From assembly GCA_037952775.1 (NCBI GenBank), contig JBANAY010000004.1:11222001-11286000 (forward strand): a DNA stretch of 64,000 nt, in the 5' to 3' direction. This document shows, in pieces, positions 1 through 10,407 of this stretch; positions within the stretch are counted from its first letter, which is position 1, and each line of letters opens with the position of its first letter. The notes beneath the pieces are model-generated. The model had not been told where the DNA came from. It saw nothing but the letters and a program-made list of their open reading frames with translations, and searched no databases. The position numbers and the translations under genes are program-made. Origin of the DNA: Clonostachys chloroleuca (Eukaryota > Ascomycota > Sordariomycetes > Hypocreales > Bionectriaceae).

Positions 1-180
1 CATTGGCTGACACCCGTGAATCCTTGTTCCAAAGTCCCTCCATAATTCCTACGGCTAAAAAATGTCCGATGATAAACATTTCCACTTAAGTATTGCCTTC
101 ATCTAGAGAAAAATTTGTGTTGCTTGTAATTTTAATTAGTCTTCCGATCGCTGTCGCAACTTACAAGCCCAGGTATCAAG

Positions 181-2222
181 ATGACATATGGGAGTCAGAC
201 CGATAGGTCTGTGTCGCCCATCCAGTCCATGTTTGAGGAGAGCATCACAGCTCCGAGTGCTGTGAGCTTGATAAAGTCGACTGTTGATGAGTCAATCACC
301 GAGGCCTTCGCTCGCGAGGTTCCTGATGAAGTCAGATTTCATCACCAGCCGAGTCCCTTGTCTCGGACCATGATAATTACCACAGATATTTTCGCACTCT
401 CTCTCGGCTTCGGCCATTTTGTATTTGTCTGTTTAGTAGCATCATACCACGGCCGTCCCATGGATTTCAGGTATGGAAAATTTCAGGCTATCCTGACTAC
501 GGTAGGTTTGTTTAAAAAGAAAAGCAGAGATACACACAATACTGATATAACATAGGCTGCCCCAATTTTCCCTATGGTATATGCATTTATTATGGGAAGA
601 CTTTTCTTCCATTCTGCCCGGCTGAAGCTCGAAATGGGGAGTTCACTTGGTACTCTGGAGCAACTTATTGGGAGCCAAACAGTAGGCGGGGCTGCTGCTA
701 TTCATCTCAAAACAGCAGCTTTTAACCCTCTAGCTGTGCTGATTCTTGCTTTATGGTCATTTTCTCCTCTCGGCAGTCAGTCGCTACTACGTATTCTCCA
801 TCAGGAAACGCCGTCGGACGCTGCAACCTTTGTCTATCTAAACACTCAGAAAGCCTATCCCAATGAACTACTTAACGGCTCGATGGAGGATTCATACATT
901 AGGAGCTTGAATTTAGATGTAAATATCGCGACCGTACCAACTGATCCTTGGGGGTATACTAAAATTCCCTTCTTAGAGCCGGCGGCTCTGAATCTAAAAG
1001 ATAGCCAATCTTGGCATGAGCTAGCTAACAACCAGACGAGGTCATATCAGCATTATTTGGTGTCCCGATCTCTCATCAACTCCCTGGAAACAGCATGGTA
1101 TCCATTGAAACAACCTATGTGGATTTGGAATGCGAGCCTCTTGAAACGATATGGGACCCTGTCGAACCTTCTCTGTACGAGACAAAGCTGAATCAAACAG
1201 CTCTTCAGGAAATTGCTTCTTACACGGAAAGAATGTTTCGCAACTACATTGGAGTGATTACCAATGGGAGCTGGTACGGATATCAGCAGCACTCAGAGAG
1301 CTTCAAAACACCCCGCTGGAATATTGCCCTGAATCGTTTCATTGGTACAGATTGGCTCGCCTTCAGGTAATCTAGTCTCGATGTTTTCCAAAATGAAACC
1401 GCAATCGAGGCAGGCTTGACCAAAATGCTCGTTCAGTTTGACTTTCCACCTCCACGGTATCTGGACCCCAAGGAAAAGGACCCCACGAAAAATTTCTTCA
1501 CTAGGAGTGAGTGCCGCGTATCGCAAAGGCATGTGGAGACTCGACTCTCTTGTTTAGCTGTTCCTCAAAAGCTCCGACCAGACTGTCACGCGGTAGCTCA
1601 GCGTCCGTCTCTCAAACCGCACCCGCCTGAGAATCTTTCCATTCTTTCTCATCCCCAGATATTCGGCGCCATTTCACGGCTCGTCCCCTCCGTGTTACTG
1701 AGTGGGAAAGGAACTCTAAACAACATCTTCAACATGGCAAATCTACAAATGATTTCAGAAACCAATCTCAGTACACGTTTAAGTCAGGCCATTAACACGT
1801 TCTACCTGGTGCACCAGATCTCTGAATTTATGGACCCCCTGGAAGACCCATCATACGAGGTTGGCGCTCCCTATTCGGCTTAGACTGTTGGCAATGCCAC
1901 CCGAACAGAGGTCTATTATGTTTACTTGATAAACCGGCCTTGGATGGTTGTCTGTCTGGTCTCCTGTCAAATTCTTACGCTTGCAAGCATCGTAGGAGTG
2001 GGATTTGTACACTTAGGGCATGGGCCGGAGGTGCTAGGCTATGTCTCTACTGCTATCCGAGATTCTAATATTGCCGGGCTACCTCCTAAAGCGGGACAAA
2101 TAGATAGGGATAAATTATCCAAAGTAATGAGGAAGAGGCGCTTTAGATATGGCCGAAAGCTTAATGATAAGGGGCCGCATACGGTTGGATTTGGGCCGGA
2201 GGAGGATATAATTATTCTGTAG
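181..2222 (+). pseudogene. Decayed fungal multi-pass membrane protein gene
   Basis: Exon 1 starts at ATG 181; a GTAGGT...ATAG intron (502-555) joins it in phase to exon 2. The product has membrane segments near residues 60-90 and 160-180 and at the C-terminus (NRPWMVVCLVSCQILTLA region). The middle has the layout I associate with an uncharacterised fungal membrane-protein family (C-x-V-x-Q-x-x-V-E-[ST]-R, then QRPS-x-KPH-x-PE). Function unknown. The frame is broken three times: a one-base shift near 1027-1045 (the downstream frame reads L-F-G-V-P-I-S), an in-frame TAA at 1368-1370 and an in-frame TAG at 1881-1883. Family-like sequence continues in the same frame past both stops. Both stops are explained by CpA to TpA changes of CAA/CAG. 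It is not expected to give a full-length protein. Confidence 0.7.
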
Positions 2223-2305
2223 CGAATAATTCTATCTTTGTATACTTGGTTGTTCATATATTATTAGATGCTGGCTGTGAGAGTAACTGAGTAGACAATC
2301 CTCCA

Positions 2306-3426
2306 CTAAGTCTCCTGGACAGAAATCCCGGTCAACTGACTGCTCATCTCCCACAGTCGGTCCTCCCCTTCCTCATCATAAGCGTGAGCAGCATACCCTG
2401 GGTCCACAACCGAGTTCACATCCTTCAAAGGCTCACCGACACCGCATGCAACGAGGTATTTCCCGCCCTTGCCTTCCCACGCAGGAGAAACTGCAGCCCT
2501 TACTACGGCTGTTGCCGATCCTCGAGCGGGGGACTGCATGATATCCAGCAAACTCTTGTCGTTCTTCCATTGCTCGCTAGTGATGGGGTCTAAGTCGTCA
2601 AGAATGCCAGTCCAGATCATTCCGGGGTTGACTGCGCTGGTATGGACCCCTCGTGGACCGTACTTTCGGTTAATGTAATTTGCCATCCACCAGTTTGCGG
2701 TTTTGGACTGTCCGTATGCGGTCCACACATCGCCGGTTTGGGTCAAATTCAGATCATCTCACCGGATCGAAGAGAACCGATGTTCACTCGAAGTGATGGC
2801 CACGACTCGTGAATTGAATTTCGATGTGCTGGAGCGGATAAGAAGCGGGAGTAATTGGGCTGTCAGAGAATAATGGCCTAAGTGGTTTATGCCAAATTGC
2901 ATGTTGAATCCTTCTTTGGTCCTACTACCTGGGAGCTGCGGTCATAATGCCTGCCATAACGAGATATTAATACTTTTCCTCTTTGCGCGGTAGGATGTAT
3001 GCGGGACTGAAAATAAATAATCACATCGGTCTAGAACTTACCAGCGTTTGTGATGAGAATATTGAGAGTTGGGGACAGACTGTTGAACTTCTGCACCGTG
3101 TGGTTGACAGAATCCAAGGAACCAAGGTCAAGGTAAAGAAGTTGAATCTTGCCTGTGCCCTTGGATGACTTTTTGATGTCTTCAATCAAGTTTTGAGCCT
3201 TTGTAGCTCCAAGCGCGGCGATGTAAACATCTGCACCAGTCTCGTGCATTGCACGCGCTGTTACCAGCCCAATTCCTGAGGTGGCGCCGGTCACGAGAAC
3301 GAACTTACCGGTAAGGTTGTTTTCGAGGCTGTAATCCTTGACGATCTGTGACCCTGTAGGCCTACCATCGTTGGGGCCCTGGTGGTTTGCGTATTGTTCA
3401 GCGTAAGGAGAGGAAGAGCTGGACAT
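2306..3426 (-). pseudogene. Short-chain dehydrogenase/reductase (classical SDR), interrupted by an in-frame TGA
   Basis: Exon 1 (3426-3042) starts MSSSSSPYAEQ and carries the NAD(P)-binding motif VTGATSGIGLVTARAM and the ILITNAG motif. Exon 2 carries [12 protein letters not shown], the Ser-containing VVAITSSEH and the catalytic Y-x-x-x-K as AYGQSKTAN. This is the retinol-dehydrogenase/WWOX-like SDR group; the substrate is unknown. Intron donor GTAAGT is at 3041. The acceptor at 2929-2930 keeps the frame (336 codons in all), while the acceptor at 2951-2952 gives the more family-like NAGIMTAAP but then shifts frame. An in-frame TGA at 2759-2761, just before DDLNLTQTGD, interrupts the gene between the Ser and Tyr motifs. 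It is probably a recent pseudogene, or a sequencing error at one base. Confidence 0.75.
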
Positions 3427-4186
3427 TGTTCAAGAACATTGGTCCTGTACGAAATATAGAGGCAGTGAGGCGGAGAAGCCGTAAATATAAGTATTGGGTG
3501 TAAAGAAGTAAGAGGCTGATGATTTCGTTCATAATGAAGCCAGAACTCTGCGGGTATGGGCACTATTTATAATGATTTATTTACTGTTCCGCTTAAAACG
3601 AGCTAAGCGAAAGGATTGACTAAACCCCAACGGCGGAATTAAGCATTAAAGCATCGCCATCATCGTAGTTGTTAATCTGATGATGATCCTCCATGCGGCC
3701 GCGTGGTTGGGGTTTATCCGGCGGCCATTGCGGATCTCGAGCCGCGTCATGTGTTCTTCACTTCTGTCAAAGCACAATGAAGCCCCCACATGAGAAAGTA
3801 GTAGTGCTCTAGGCCACTGGTGGTTCTAGGATCCGCCCAAGGATTATTTTCTGAGACAAATGAGCACCGAAGAGCTGGCGTGGGCCAAAGACTCAATCGG
3901 CGGCATCTGTGAACCACCGGCTCCTTAGTACAGCTAGATTGAGCGCAATGGATGTGTTTGGTTCAAGTCTAAGCCCGCCTAGTCAATGCGGGAGCCAACT
4001 TGGGGAACACTCTGGTGGCATGTGGGGAATAATCTGCGGGTTTGCCATGTGCACCAGCTGTAGCGGCGGCTGATATTTACCAAATCGTATGGTATTTATG
4101 TTGACAAATAAGCATAACATCAACTGAGATATTAACCCGTGGAATTTTGACATAATTTGTATCCATAATCTTACATAGCCAGCTGT
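3427..4186. other. Intergenic spacer
   Basis: About 760 bp between the stop of the extended SDR and the start of the classical SDR, both on the minus strand. It should hold the promoter of the SDR gene. I see no open coding segment, no repeat and no RNA gene. Confidence 0.6.
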
Positions 4187-5441
4187 TCATGCACCTAATC
4201 CAAGAAGTGAAGTGGCCGTATCTTTAATACAGTCTTGGAGCGGTTTAAAATCAATCCCGTGTATTTCCCTTGCTCGTGAATTATCATAGCCGTACACATC
4301 GGTAGGGAAATCGTCCTGCGGATTTTCAGGAAGCCGGGACGAAAGCCCAGGATGAGTCTTCCGAAGCCCAAGGACAATTTGCTTATGCGAGCCGTGTCCC
4401 GCGACGACGAAGAAACGCTTGCCTCCAGCTTCAGGAACCTCAATGGCTCTCACGTGCGCAAGTGTAAGGTCTCTGACATCGGTGAAAAGAAATGTACCCG
4501 TGGGAGGCAAGGGGTTATCTTTGTATTTGCCCTGGATAATATCTCGAATGATCAAATTTGACGTGTTCAACCGATCAAGATTCTCGAGGTGGTGAGCAAC
4601 AGGACCATAAACAAGTGGCGGGTTAATAGTGGTAACATCGAATGAAGGCTTTTCTTTATCCAAAATCCCCATGCCGCCTTTTCTGCAAAAGTCTGCATGG
4701 TCATGTGGCAATCAGAGAACTGCAAGGCTTTGGGAAAATTGGAAAGGCCATTGCTCACCTTGCTTCCACGATATGTCTTAGATTTATCTGACAAAGACTC
4801 GTCCCATGTAACAGGATTCCATGAGCTTTCACCATAAACTTTTGGTGGTGATTCAGTGTTTACGATGACTGCAAAAGAAGAGGTGATAACCACACGTTTT
4901 ACTTGGGGAGCATACTCAATAGCCTTGAGAATGCCTACTGTTCCATTGATGGCCGGTTCGAGAACATCTAAAATAGGGTCATCAAACTTGGCCAGAAACG
5001 GGGATGCAGTATGAATCACATAGTCGAGATCAGGGTTAGATCGAACGACCTTGTGCAAAAATGGTCAGCATCACCTTCTATTCCTACATCCAAGGAAAGC
5101 TAGGCAAGAGGGGCTCACAGCATTGAAAGCGTCCCGTTGAGCAATATCGCCCACGGTTGCATATGAAAGTTTAGGCTTCAACGACTCGGGTTGTGCTTTT
5201 ATAATATGATCCCCCTTTTCCTGTGATCGCACCGTTGTGATAACGGTGTACCTAACATGTATCAGCGCTGGCAGGCAGAAAGATGCCAACACATAAGGGC
5301 CCCTACCCCCGCTCAAGGAGAATCCTGAGGATGTGAGCCGCAATAAAACCGCTTCCACCTGTTCAAAATCAGTCAAGGAACCAGCAAAAGACAGGCTGTG
5401 CAGGTAGGGCGTGGCTTACCAGCGAGAAGCACCTTTGCCAT
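4187..5441 (-). pseudogene. NAD(P)-dependent extended SDR (dihydroflavonol-reductase/GRE2-like ketoreductase), one-base frameshift
   Basis: Five exons on the minus strand: 5441-5420, 5358-5307, 5251-5119, 5049-4759 and 4692-4187, all with GT-AG introns. The N-terminus MAKVLLAGGSGFIAAHIL is a Rossmann G-x-x-G-x-x-A fingerprint; then come VIHTASPF, VVITSSFAV, the Y-x-x-x-K as TYRGSK and the INPPLVYGP motif. This matches fungal methylglyoxal/carbonyl reductases of the DFR-like family, cytosolic. The exons sum to 1004 nt, one base short of a whole number of codons. The shift is in a T4 run (4662-4665 on the plus strand as A4): before it the frame reads EKAAWGF, after it LDKEKPSFDV, and one more T would join them. 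So it is either a very young pseudogene or a homopolymer error. Restored length would be about 334 aa, normal for the family. Confidence 0.8.
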
Positions 5442-7053
5442 CTTGGCAATGCCTTTTACGTTTGAGGTTTGGTTGCTGCTCGGTTGTGAGGAAAAGCGAG
5501 ATATTAGCTTCCCAAAATGGAACAGACAGAGTTGTTATAACAGATAGCTAACTTCCTAGCTTAAGAGCTAGTAGCACGAAACCCCCTCCCTGACTCAAAC
5601 TATGGCATTATCATCATCGGCGGAGAGCGTCAATAGTTGCTCCACCAGCGCGGAAAGCCGACCAGCCAATTCCGCGGCAACATAAGTCGTTCTACAAAGC
5701 CCAACGATTGAGAACGGTTGATGATATCACGAGAATATCTTATAAAAACGACAAATGTTACTAACAATAGTCGAGATACTCCTGCTTTATCGCTCTTACT
5801 CGGAGTATTGAGACTACTGTCACAGATGGAAATCATTCATAATAACTTGTCGCGGCCTTAATTACTGATTCTCTTGGTGGTATGATTTAGAACTATTGAT
5901 TTTTCATGACTATATAGAAGGTGACTACTCTCGTTCAATTTGGGCTGTCCAAGAAAAGCGATTAGACCCAGATGTTAGCTACCTAAAATCCTCTACTCAT
6001 TCTGGCACCCCTGAATAACCGCTGACAGTCTCTGTATCCATCATGTGCTCCTTGAATATTGCCCTCGACCAAGATTTTGAGTTATTACAAAGGCGGAAAC
6101 AAAGCTTATTAATATAACTAATGCTTGGCTGTCAGAAAAGAAGTTGCTGGTTTGTAAGGATGACTGAAAAGAACATCATCAGACCTGAAGACATCGCCAT
6201 TTATATTTAGACGCTCAGTAAGGACTGACATTCTTCAACCCCAGAAGTGAATTCCAAGAGAATGCCTTCTTCACCTTAAACGGATAATGATGACTGAGAT
6301 TGGGGAGCAGTAGGGTGTTTACAAGCCCAGCATCAATGCGTTTATGCCATGAACATTATACTGATAGAGCATAAAACGCAATCTAATGAATATACGTCCC
6401 AATGTCAAAAAGTTCAAGATCGAAGAGCGAAGAAAATGGAAGAGAACCGCGATATGAGCTATGCATCAAATTGCTCAGACTGTGGTGTGTTTATCTTAAA
6501 GCAAAGTTGAACCGATCATACTGTGCATTGTTTCTACGATATCATTAATGTATTTGAAAAAAAAAAAGGTTTGACAAGAATGCTTTGAAACTGCAGCATG
6601 TAAATATTCACAATAGGTAAAAAATGTTACACGGCACCCACTGTAGTTATTGCAACCACAAAGTCATCACGCTTTTCCATCAATATTAGCCATAGAGGCG
6701 AGGGCCTAAAGCGTGAGGATTAGAGGGCCTTAACGGACCTGCTTAGTGGCCTGCTCAGGTACCTACCAGCAGGTGTTTAGTGGCTGTGGGCTGTGGTCAA
6801 GTTGCTTGCTGTGGCGGCCCGTTGTCTGAAGCCCCTGGAAGGTCTCCGCCAACATCGACAGTAGTGGGGGCTAGCTTCGGCATCTCTCGGCGGCACTCCC
6901 GCCTTCCCCATCGTGAACGATCACTGATGGCTTCAGTCATGACTAATATCACGCAGTCGCAATAGCAGTGGGAATCCAGAGATATTCAAAAATATCTCTC
7001 CTCGCGACTCCTCGCTCCTCACCGCCCAGATAGCAAAGCAGCAATTTCACACA
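5442..7053. other. Gene-free stretch
   Basis: About 1.6 kb with no coding segment that I can support on either strand. It is moderately AT-rich with a short A-run near 6559-6568; 6690-6790 is more GC-rich. It should contain the divergent promoters of the reductase (minus) and the UPF0303 gene (plus). Confidence 0.55.
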
Positions 7054-7701
7054 ATGTCTCGCCAGACGCTCCGCCGAAACATTCCCACCGGCACAGGGCT
7101 CAAGGCCAGTCTCGCCGCCCTCGAGTCCTCGAGCCCAGCTGAAGTCAGCATCACAGCCCCGCCCGACACGGTAAGCAATCATCCCAATCCTCCTGAATCG
7201 CCCTTCCAGCTTATTAACAATCTACAGGTCGACGCCCTGACCGCCGAAGGCGACTCCTTCACCCTCACGTCCTTCACCACCGCCGACGCCCACGAGCTCG
7301 GCCACCTCCTGTACGCGCGCCTCCTCCACGCCTCCAAGCCGACCCTCATCTCCATCGCACTGGCCAGCGGCCTCGTCCTCTTCCAGACGACCACGGGGCC
7401 CGGCGTCCAGCCCGACAACGAGACCTGGGTCCAGCGCAAGCGGCGCTCCGTGCTGCGCTTCGGCTCCAGCAGCTGGTTCCTGCACTGCAAGTTCGCGGGC
7501 GACGAGGCCGCCTTCGCAGCCAAGTTCGGTCTGGGGCCCGACCAGGCTGGCCAGTACGCGATCCACGGCGGCGGGGTGCCCATCCGGGTAGAGGGCGTGG
7601 AGGGGGTCGTGGCCGTCGTAGTTGTCAGCGGGCTGAAGCAGGAGCAGGATCACGGGGTCATTGTTGATGTCATCAAGGAGAACTGGGTGCCTGTTAATTG
7701 A
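7054..7701 (+). CDS. UPF0303 / haem-degrading-domain (HbpS-like) protein
   Basis: Two exons, 7054-7170 and 7228-7701, with a 57-bp GTAAGC...CTACAG phase-0 intron; 196 aa after splicing. The intron is a multiple of three and has no stop, so retention would also be open, but splicing is favoured by clean sites. The protein resembles the UPF0303/DUF336 family: LASGLVLFQTTTGPG, the WVQRKRRSVLRFGSSSW block and the Gly-rich AIHGGGVPIRV followed by VVVSGLKQEQDH near the C-terminus. Family members bind or degrade haem-like cofactors or are associated with oxidative-stress enzymes, but the role in fungi is not settled. It is GC-rich, codon use is normal for the genic part of the window and no lesion is visible. 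Confidence 0.85.
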   Translation: MSRQTLRRNIPTGTGLKASLAALESSSPAEVSITAPPDTVSNHPNPPESPFQLINNLQVDALTAEGDSFTLTSFTTADAHELGHLLYARLLHASKPTLISIALASGLVLFQTTTGPGVQPDNETWVQRKRRSVLRFGSSSWFLHCKFAGDEAAFAAKFGLGPDQAGQYAIHGGGVPIRVEGVEGVVAVVVVSGLKQEQDHGVIVDVIKENWVPVN

Positions 7702-8228
7702 GGTGAGAATGGAGATTGCATAATTTCACAATTTCATAATCTCTGATTTATTACTGCATATCTTTGTGAATGCGCGTCGTGAGTGGTGGATTTGTAACAA
7801 AAAGCTCCTTCCCTGGGCGCGTCTCTTTGCTTCCCACCTACCCTATATCTCGTCACCAGCAATCGGTCCTCGCACTTTGTAGCCACTTGTGGGATCAAGT
7901 ACGAGGGAATACCTTGGTTCGATGGTATCCGATTATCGGAGTGGTGATTGCGTCGCATCCCTATTGCATAATCTGGAAACAACTTGAAGATGGAGGTAGA
8001 TCCTTGCCCCATACAATCCGTCGCGCAGCTTCAAAGCCCGAGGTACAGTGCGGGGAGAATGCGGAGAAGAACTATAAAAGCAGAAACTGATAAATGGGCG
8101 GGGATGCGTCTTGATACTCCGTCATATTCCCTGTCATCAGCCAGCTCTGTATCTGATCGCTTGTAGTGATTAAACCTGTTGCCTCACATAGATACGGCGT
8201 GAAGCGTACCCAGTGATCAGCTAGAGCA
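7702..8228. other. Intergenic spacer
   Basis: About 530 bp between the UPF0303 stop and the start of the CoA-ligase gene. It holds the 3' flank of the first and the promoter of the second. No other feature seen. Confidence 0.5.
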
Positions 8229-9975
8229 ATGTTGTTCAAGAGTAGCAGCCCAGATATTGACCGTAAGTAACGGTGTACCTCGCACCACGGGACCAACATC
8301 TGACCATGATGTTCCAACAGTGCCCGAAGACCTCCCTGTGTGGACTTGGCTCTTCGCGTCTTCCCATTCACCGCTTGCTAGAATCTCCAGCAAGGATATC
8401 AGAGGCTTCACGGATGCCATAACCGGAGAACATATTAGCTACAGCGATGTTAAATCACACACCACACACGTCTCAACTGCGTTGGTCAAGGACTACGGTC
8501 TCAGAGAGGGGGATGTGGCCATCGTGTTCTCACGCAATACAATCTGGTATCCCGTAGCTGTTCTCGCCGCCGCGCGAGTCGGCGCCGTAGCCTGCGGAGT
8601 GTCTCCTGAATATAACGTCGATGAACTCACATACAGCCTCAAGCTCAGCAAAGCCAAGTTCATCTTCACCACCGAAGGGGGCCTGGAGAGAGCCTACGCG
8701 GCAGCATCAAACGCAGGAATCGCACACGACCATGTGTTGCTGCTGGAGGCGAGCACAAAGGCCGGTAAGACAAGCCTTCAGGACCTGGAACGGCGTGGGC
8801 AGCAATACGGCAATAGCGGCCAGGTCAGCCCGTTTAAGCTACCGGCTGGCAAGACGAACGGCCAAGTCTGCGCCTACCTTGGCTTCAGCAGCGGGACGAC
8901 GGGTCTGCCCAAGGCCGTGATGATCTCCCATGGAAACGTGATTGCGCAGTGCCTCCAGATTCAGCAGATCACACCCGCGTCGCATGACAAAGGCCTCGCG
9001 GCGCTTCCATTCTATCACATCACGGGTATTGTTCACCAAATGCACCTGCCTGTGCTCCTGAATGCCAATACCTACGTCCTGACGAGGTTTACAATGGAAG
9101 GATTCCTCAAGGCTGTGCAGGACTACAAGATTAAGGAATTGCTGCTGGTACCGCCCATCATCATTCGCCTTGTTCGATCACCAGAGTTGGTTGGAAAATT
9201 TGACTTGAAACACGTCACACGCTTCTCGTCGGGCGCCGCGCCATTATCTCAGGAAGTTCTGGCTCTACTACAGCGACAATTCCCCGGCACGGGCTTCAAA
9301 CAGGGCTACGGCATGACCGAGTCGTGCTCTTGCATCACCGCGCACCCGCCGGAGAAATACGACTACAAGTACGCTCACAGGGTCGGTGCCGTGGTCGCTT
9401 CGACCGAGGTCAAGGTCGTCGATCCGGAGACGGGGAGGCAGTGCGGCGTGGGCGAGACCGGCGAGATTTGGGCTCGTGGGCCGCAGATCACCATGGGGTA
9501 CCTCGACAATCCTAAGGCTACGGCGGAGACGTACGACGAGAACGGGTTCCTACACACGGGGGACATGGGGCACTTCGACGAGGAGGGCCTCCTGTCAATC
9601 ACGGATCGGCTGAAGGAGATGGTCAAGGTGAAGGGTATCGGTGTCGCGCCGGCCGAGCTCGAGAATCTGCTGCTGGGACACCCGATTGTCAACGATGCTG
9701 CGGTGTGCGGGGTACAGGACGAGCGGGCAGGGGAGCGGCCCAAGGCATTTGTTGTGTTAGCCGAGTCTGGAGCGTCGGAGCCAGAGCGTTCGGCGCAGGA
9801 GCTAATTGATTTTTCCAAGTCGAAGACGGCGAGGCACAAATGGATTGCGGAGGTGGAGATTGTCAAAGAGATACCGAAGAGCCCGTCGGGCAAGATTCTT
9901 CGACGGAAGCTTCGCCAGGCCCCTGGGAAGAGCGGGAACGTGGTTGTTCGCGATGATTTGCGAGCGCGGTTCTGA
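8229..9975 (+). CDS. 4-coumarate--CoA ligase-like acyl-CoA synthetase (ANL superfamily)
   Basis: The long frame has no ATG near its 5' end; the real start is ATG 8229, giving exon 1 of 34 nt (MLFKSSSPDID...), a 58-bp GTAAGT...CAACAG intron (8263-8320) and exon 2 8321-9975; 562 aa. The splice gives PDIDLPEDLPVWTWLF, the usual N-terminus of fungal 4CL-like proteins. Adenylation motifs are intact: FSSGTTGLPKAVMISHGN near residue 200, YGMTES near 340, GFLHTGDMGHFDEEG near 420 and PKSPSGKILRRKLR near 530 with the catalytic Lys. It activates a carboxylic acid (aryl or fatty acid) to an adenylate and then a CoA thioester; the substrate cannot be read from sequence. The C-terminus RARF is not a canonical SKL-type peroxisomal signal. 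Confidence 0.92.
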
Positions 9976-10100
9976 CACAGTTTTGGTGTTGATCGGAGTA
10001 GCCAATCAGAGCGCGGGGCTGCTGTTGCCTGTGGCTTCCACTCACTGTCCAATGGCAGGGCTAGGCTGATGGATGCCTAATATGGCCTTTGTACGAATGA

Positions 10101-10109
10101 AAGTATATG
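10101..10109 (+). promoter_or_regulatory. TATA-like box of the U6 gene
   Basis: AGTATATGA has its TATA at 10104, 25 bp upstream of the inferred U6 5' end, the spacing typical for RNA polymerase III U6 promoters. Confidence 0.6.
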
Positions 10110-10128
10110 ATGGACAAAACAACGTACT

Positions 10129-10235
10129 GTTTCCGAGCGCAAAGCTCATATGGTCTAATTAAAAAGATACAGAGAAGATTAGCATTGCCCCTGCACAAGG
10201 ATGACAAAATAATCTCAGGGAGAGCTCCTCTTTTT
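10129..10235 (+). ncRNA. U6 spliceosomal snRNA
   Basis: The conserved core ATACAGAGAAGATTAGCA, then CCCCTGCACAAGGATGACA, is the U6 catalytic region: the ACAGAGA box that pairs with the 5' splice site, the AGC triad and the internal stem-loop. Counting the 38 nt that precede ATACAGAG in other U6 genes puts the 5' G at 10129, and a 5' hairpin GAGC-GCAAA-GCTC is possible just inside it. The total to the T-run is about 107 nt, the usual U6 length. The 5' end and the tail after GATGACA are diverged from the human and yeast forms I know. TATA at -25, a T6 terminator and a downstream B block support an expressed gene rather than a processed copy. Confidence 0.88.
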
Positions 10236-10246
10236 TCTTCTTTTTT
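10231..10246 (+). terminator. Pol III terminator of U6
   Basis: T6, then CTTC, then T6, directly after the U6 tail; the usual RNA polymerase III stop signal. Confidence 0.75.
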
Positions 10247-10396
10247 CCTGCTGGAGATGATATCTCGTGCTCGCCCACATCACGTAGCCTGGGTCAGGAA
10301 ACAACGCTTTCCCCAATATCACATTTAAGGCACTTGGCGTGCGAGCCACTGTGCTTTCTCGCTTTTTTGGAAAGGCCACAGAAAGTAACCACACCA

Positions 10397-10407
10397 GGTT
10401 CGACTCC
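10397..10407 (+). promoter_or_regulatory. Extragenic B block (TFIIIC site) downstream of U6
   Basis: GGTTCGACTCC fits the B-block consensus GGTTCGANTCC exactly. It lies about 160 bp past the U6 terminator, on the same strand, as in budding-yeast SNR6. No tRNA fold surrounds it, so an extragenic U6 promoter element is the best reading. Confidence 0.7.

Noticed and set aside
2929..2950. Acceptor at 2951 giving NAGIMTAAP in the SDR gene
   Set aside because: It looks more family-like but puts the rest out of frame; kept only as a possible ancestral form.
8257..8320. Start of the CoA-ligase frame at TTG 8257
   Set aside because: A non-ATG start is unlikely in a fungal nuclear gene; ATG 8229 plus a clean 58-bp intron gives a family-like N-terminus.
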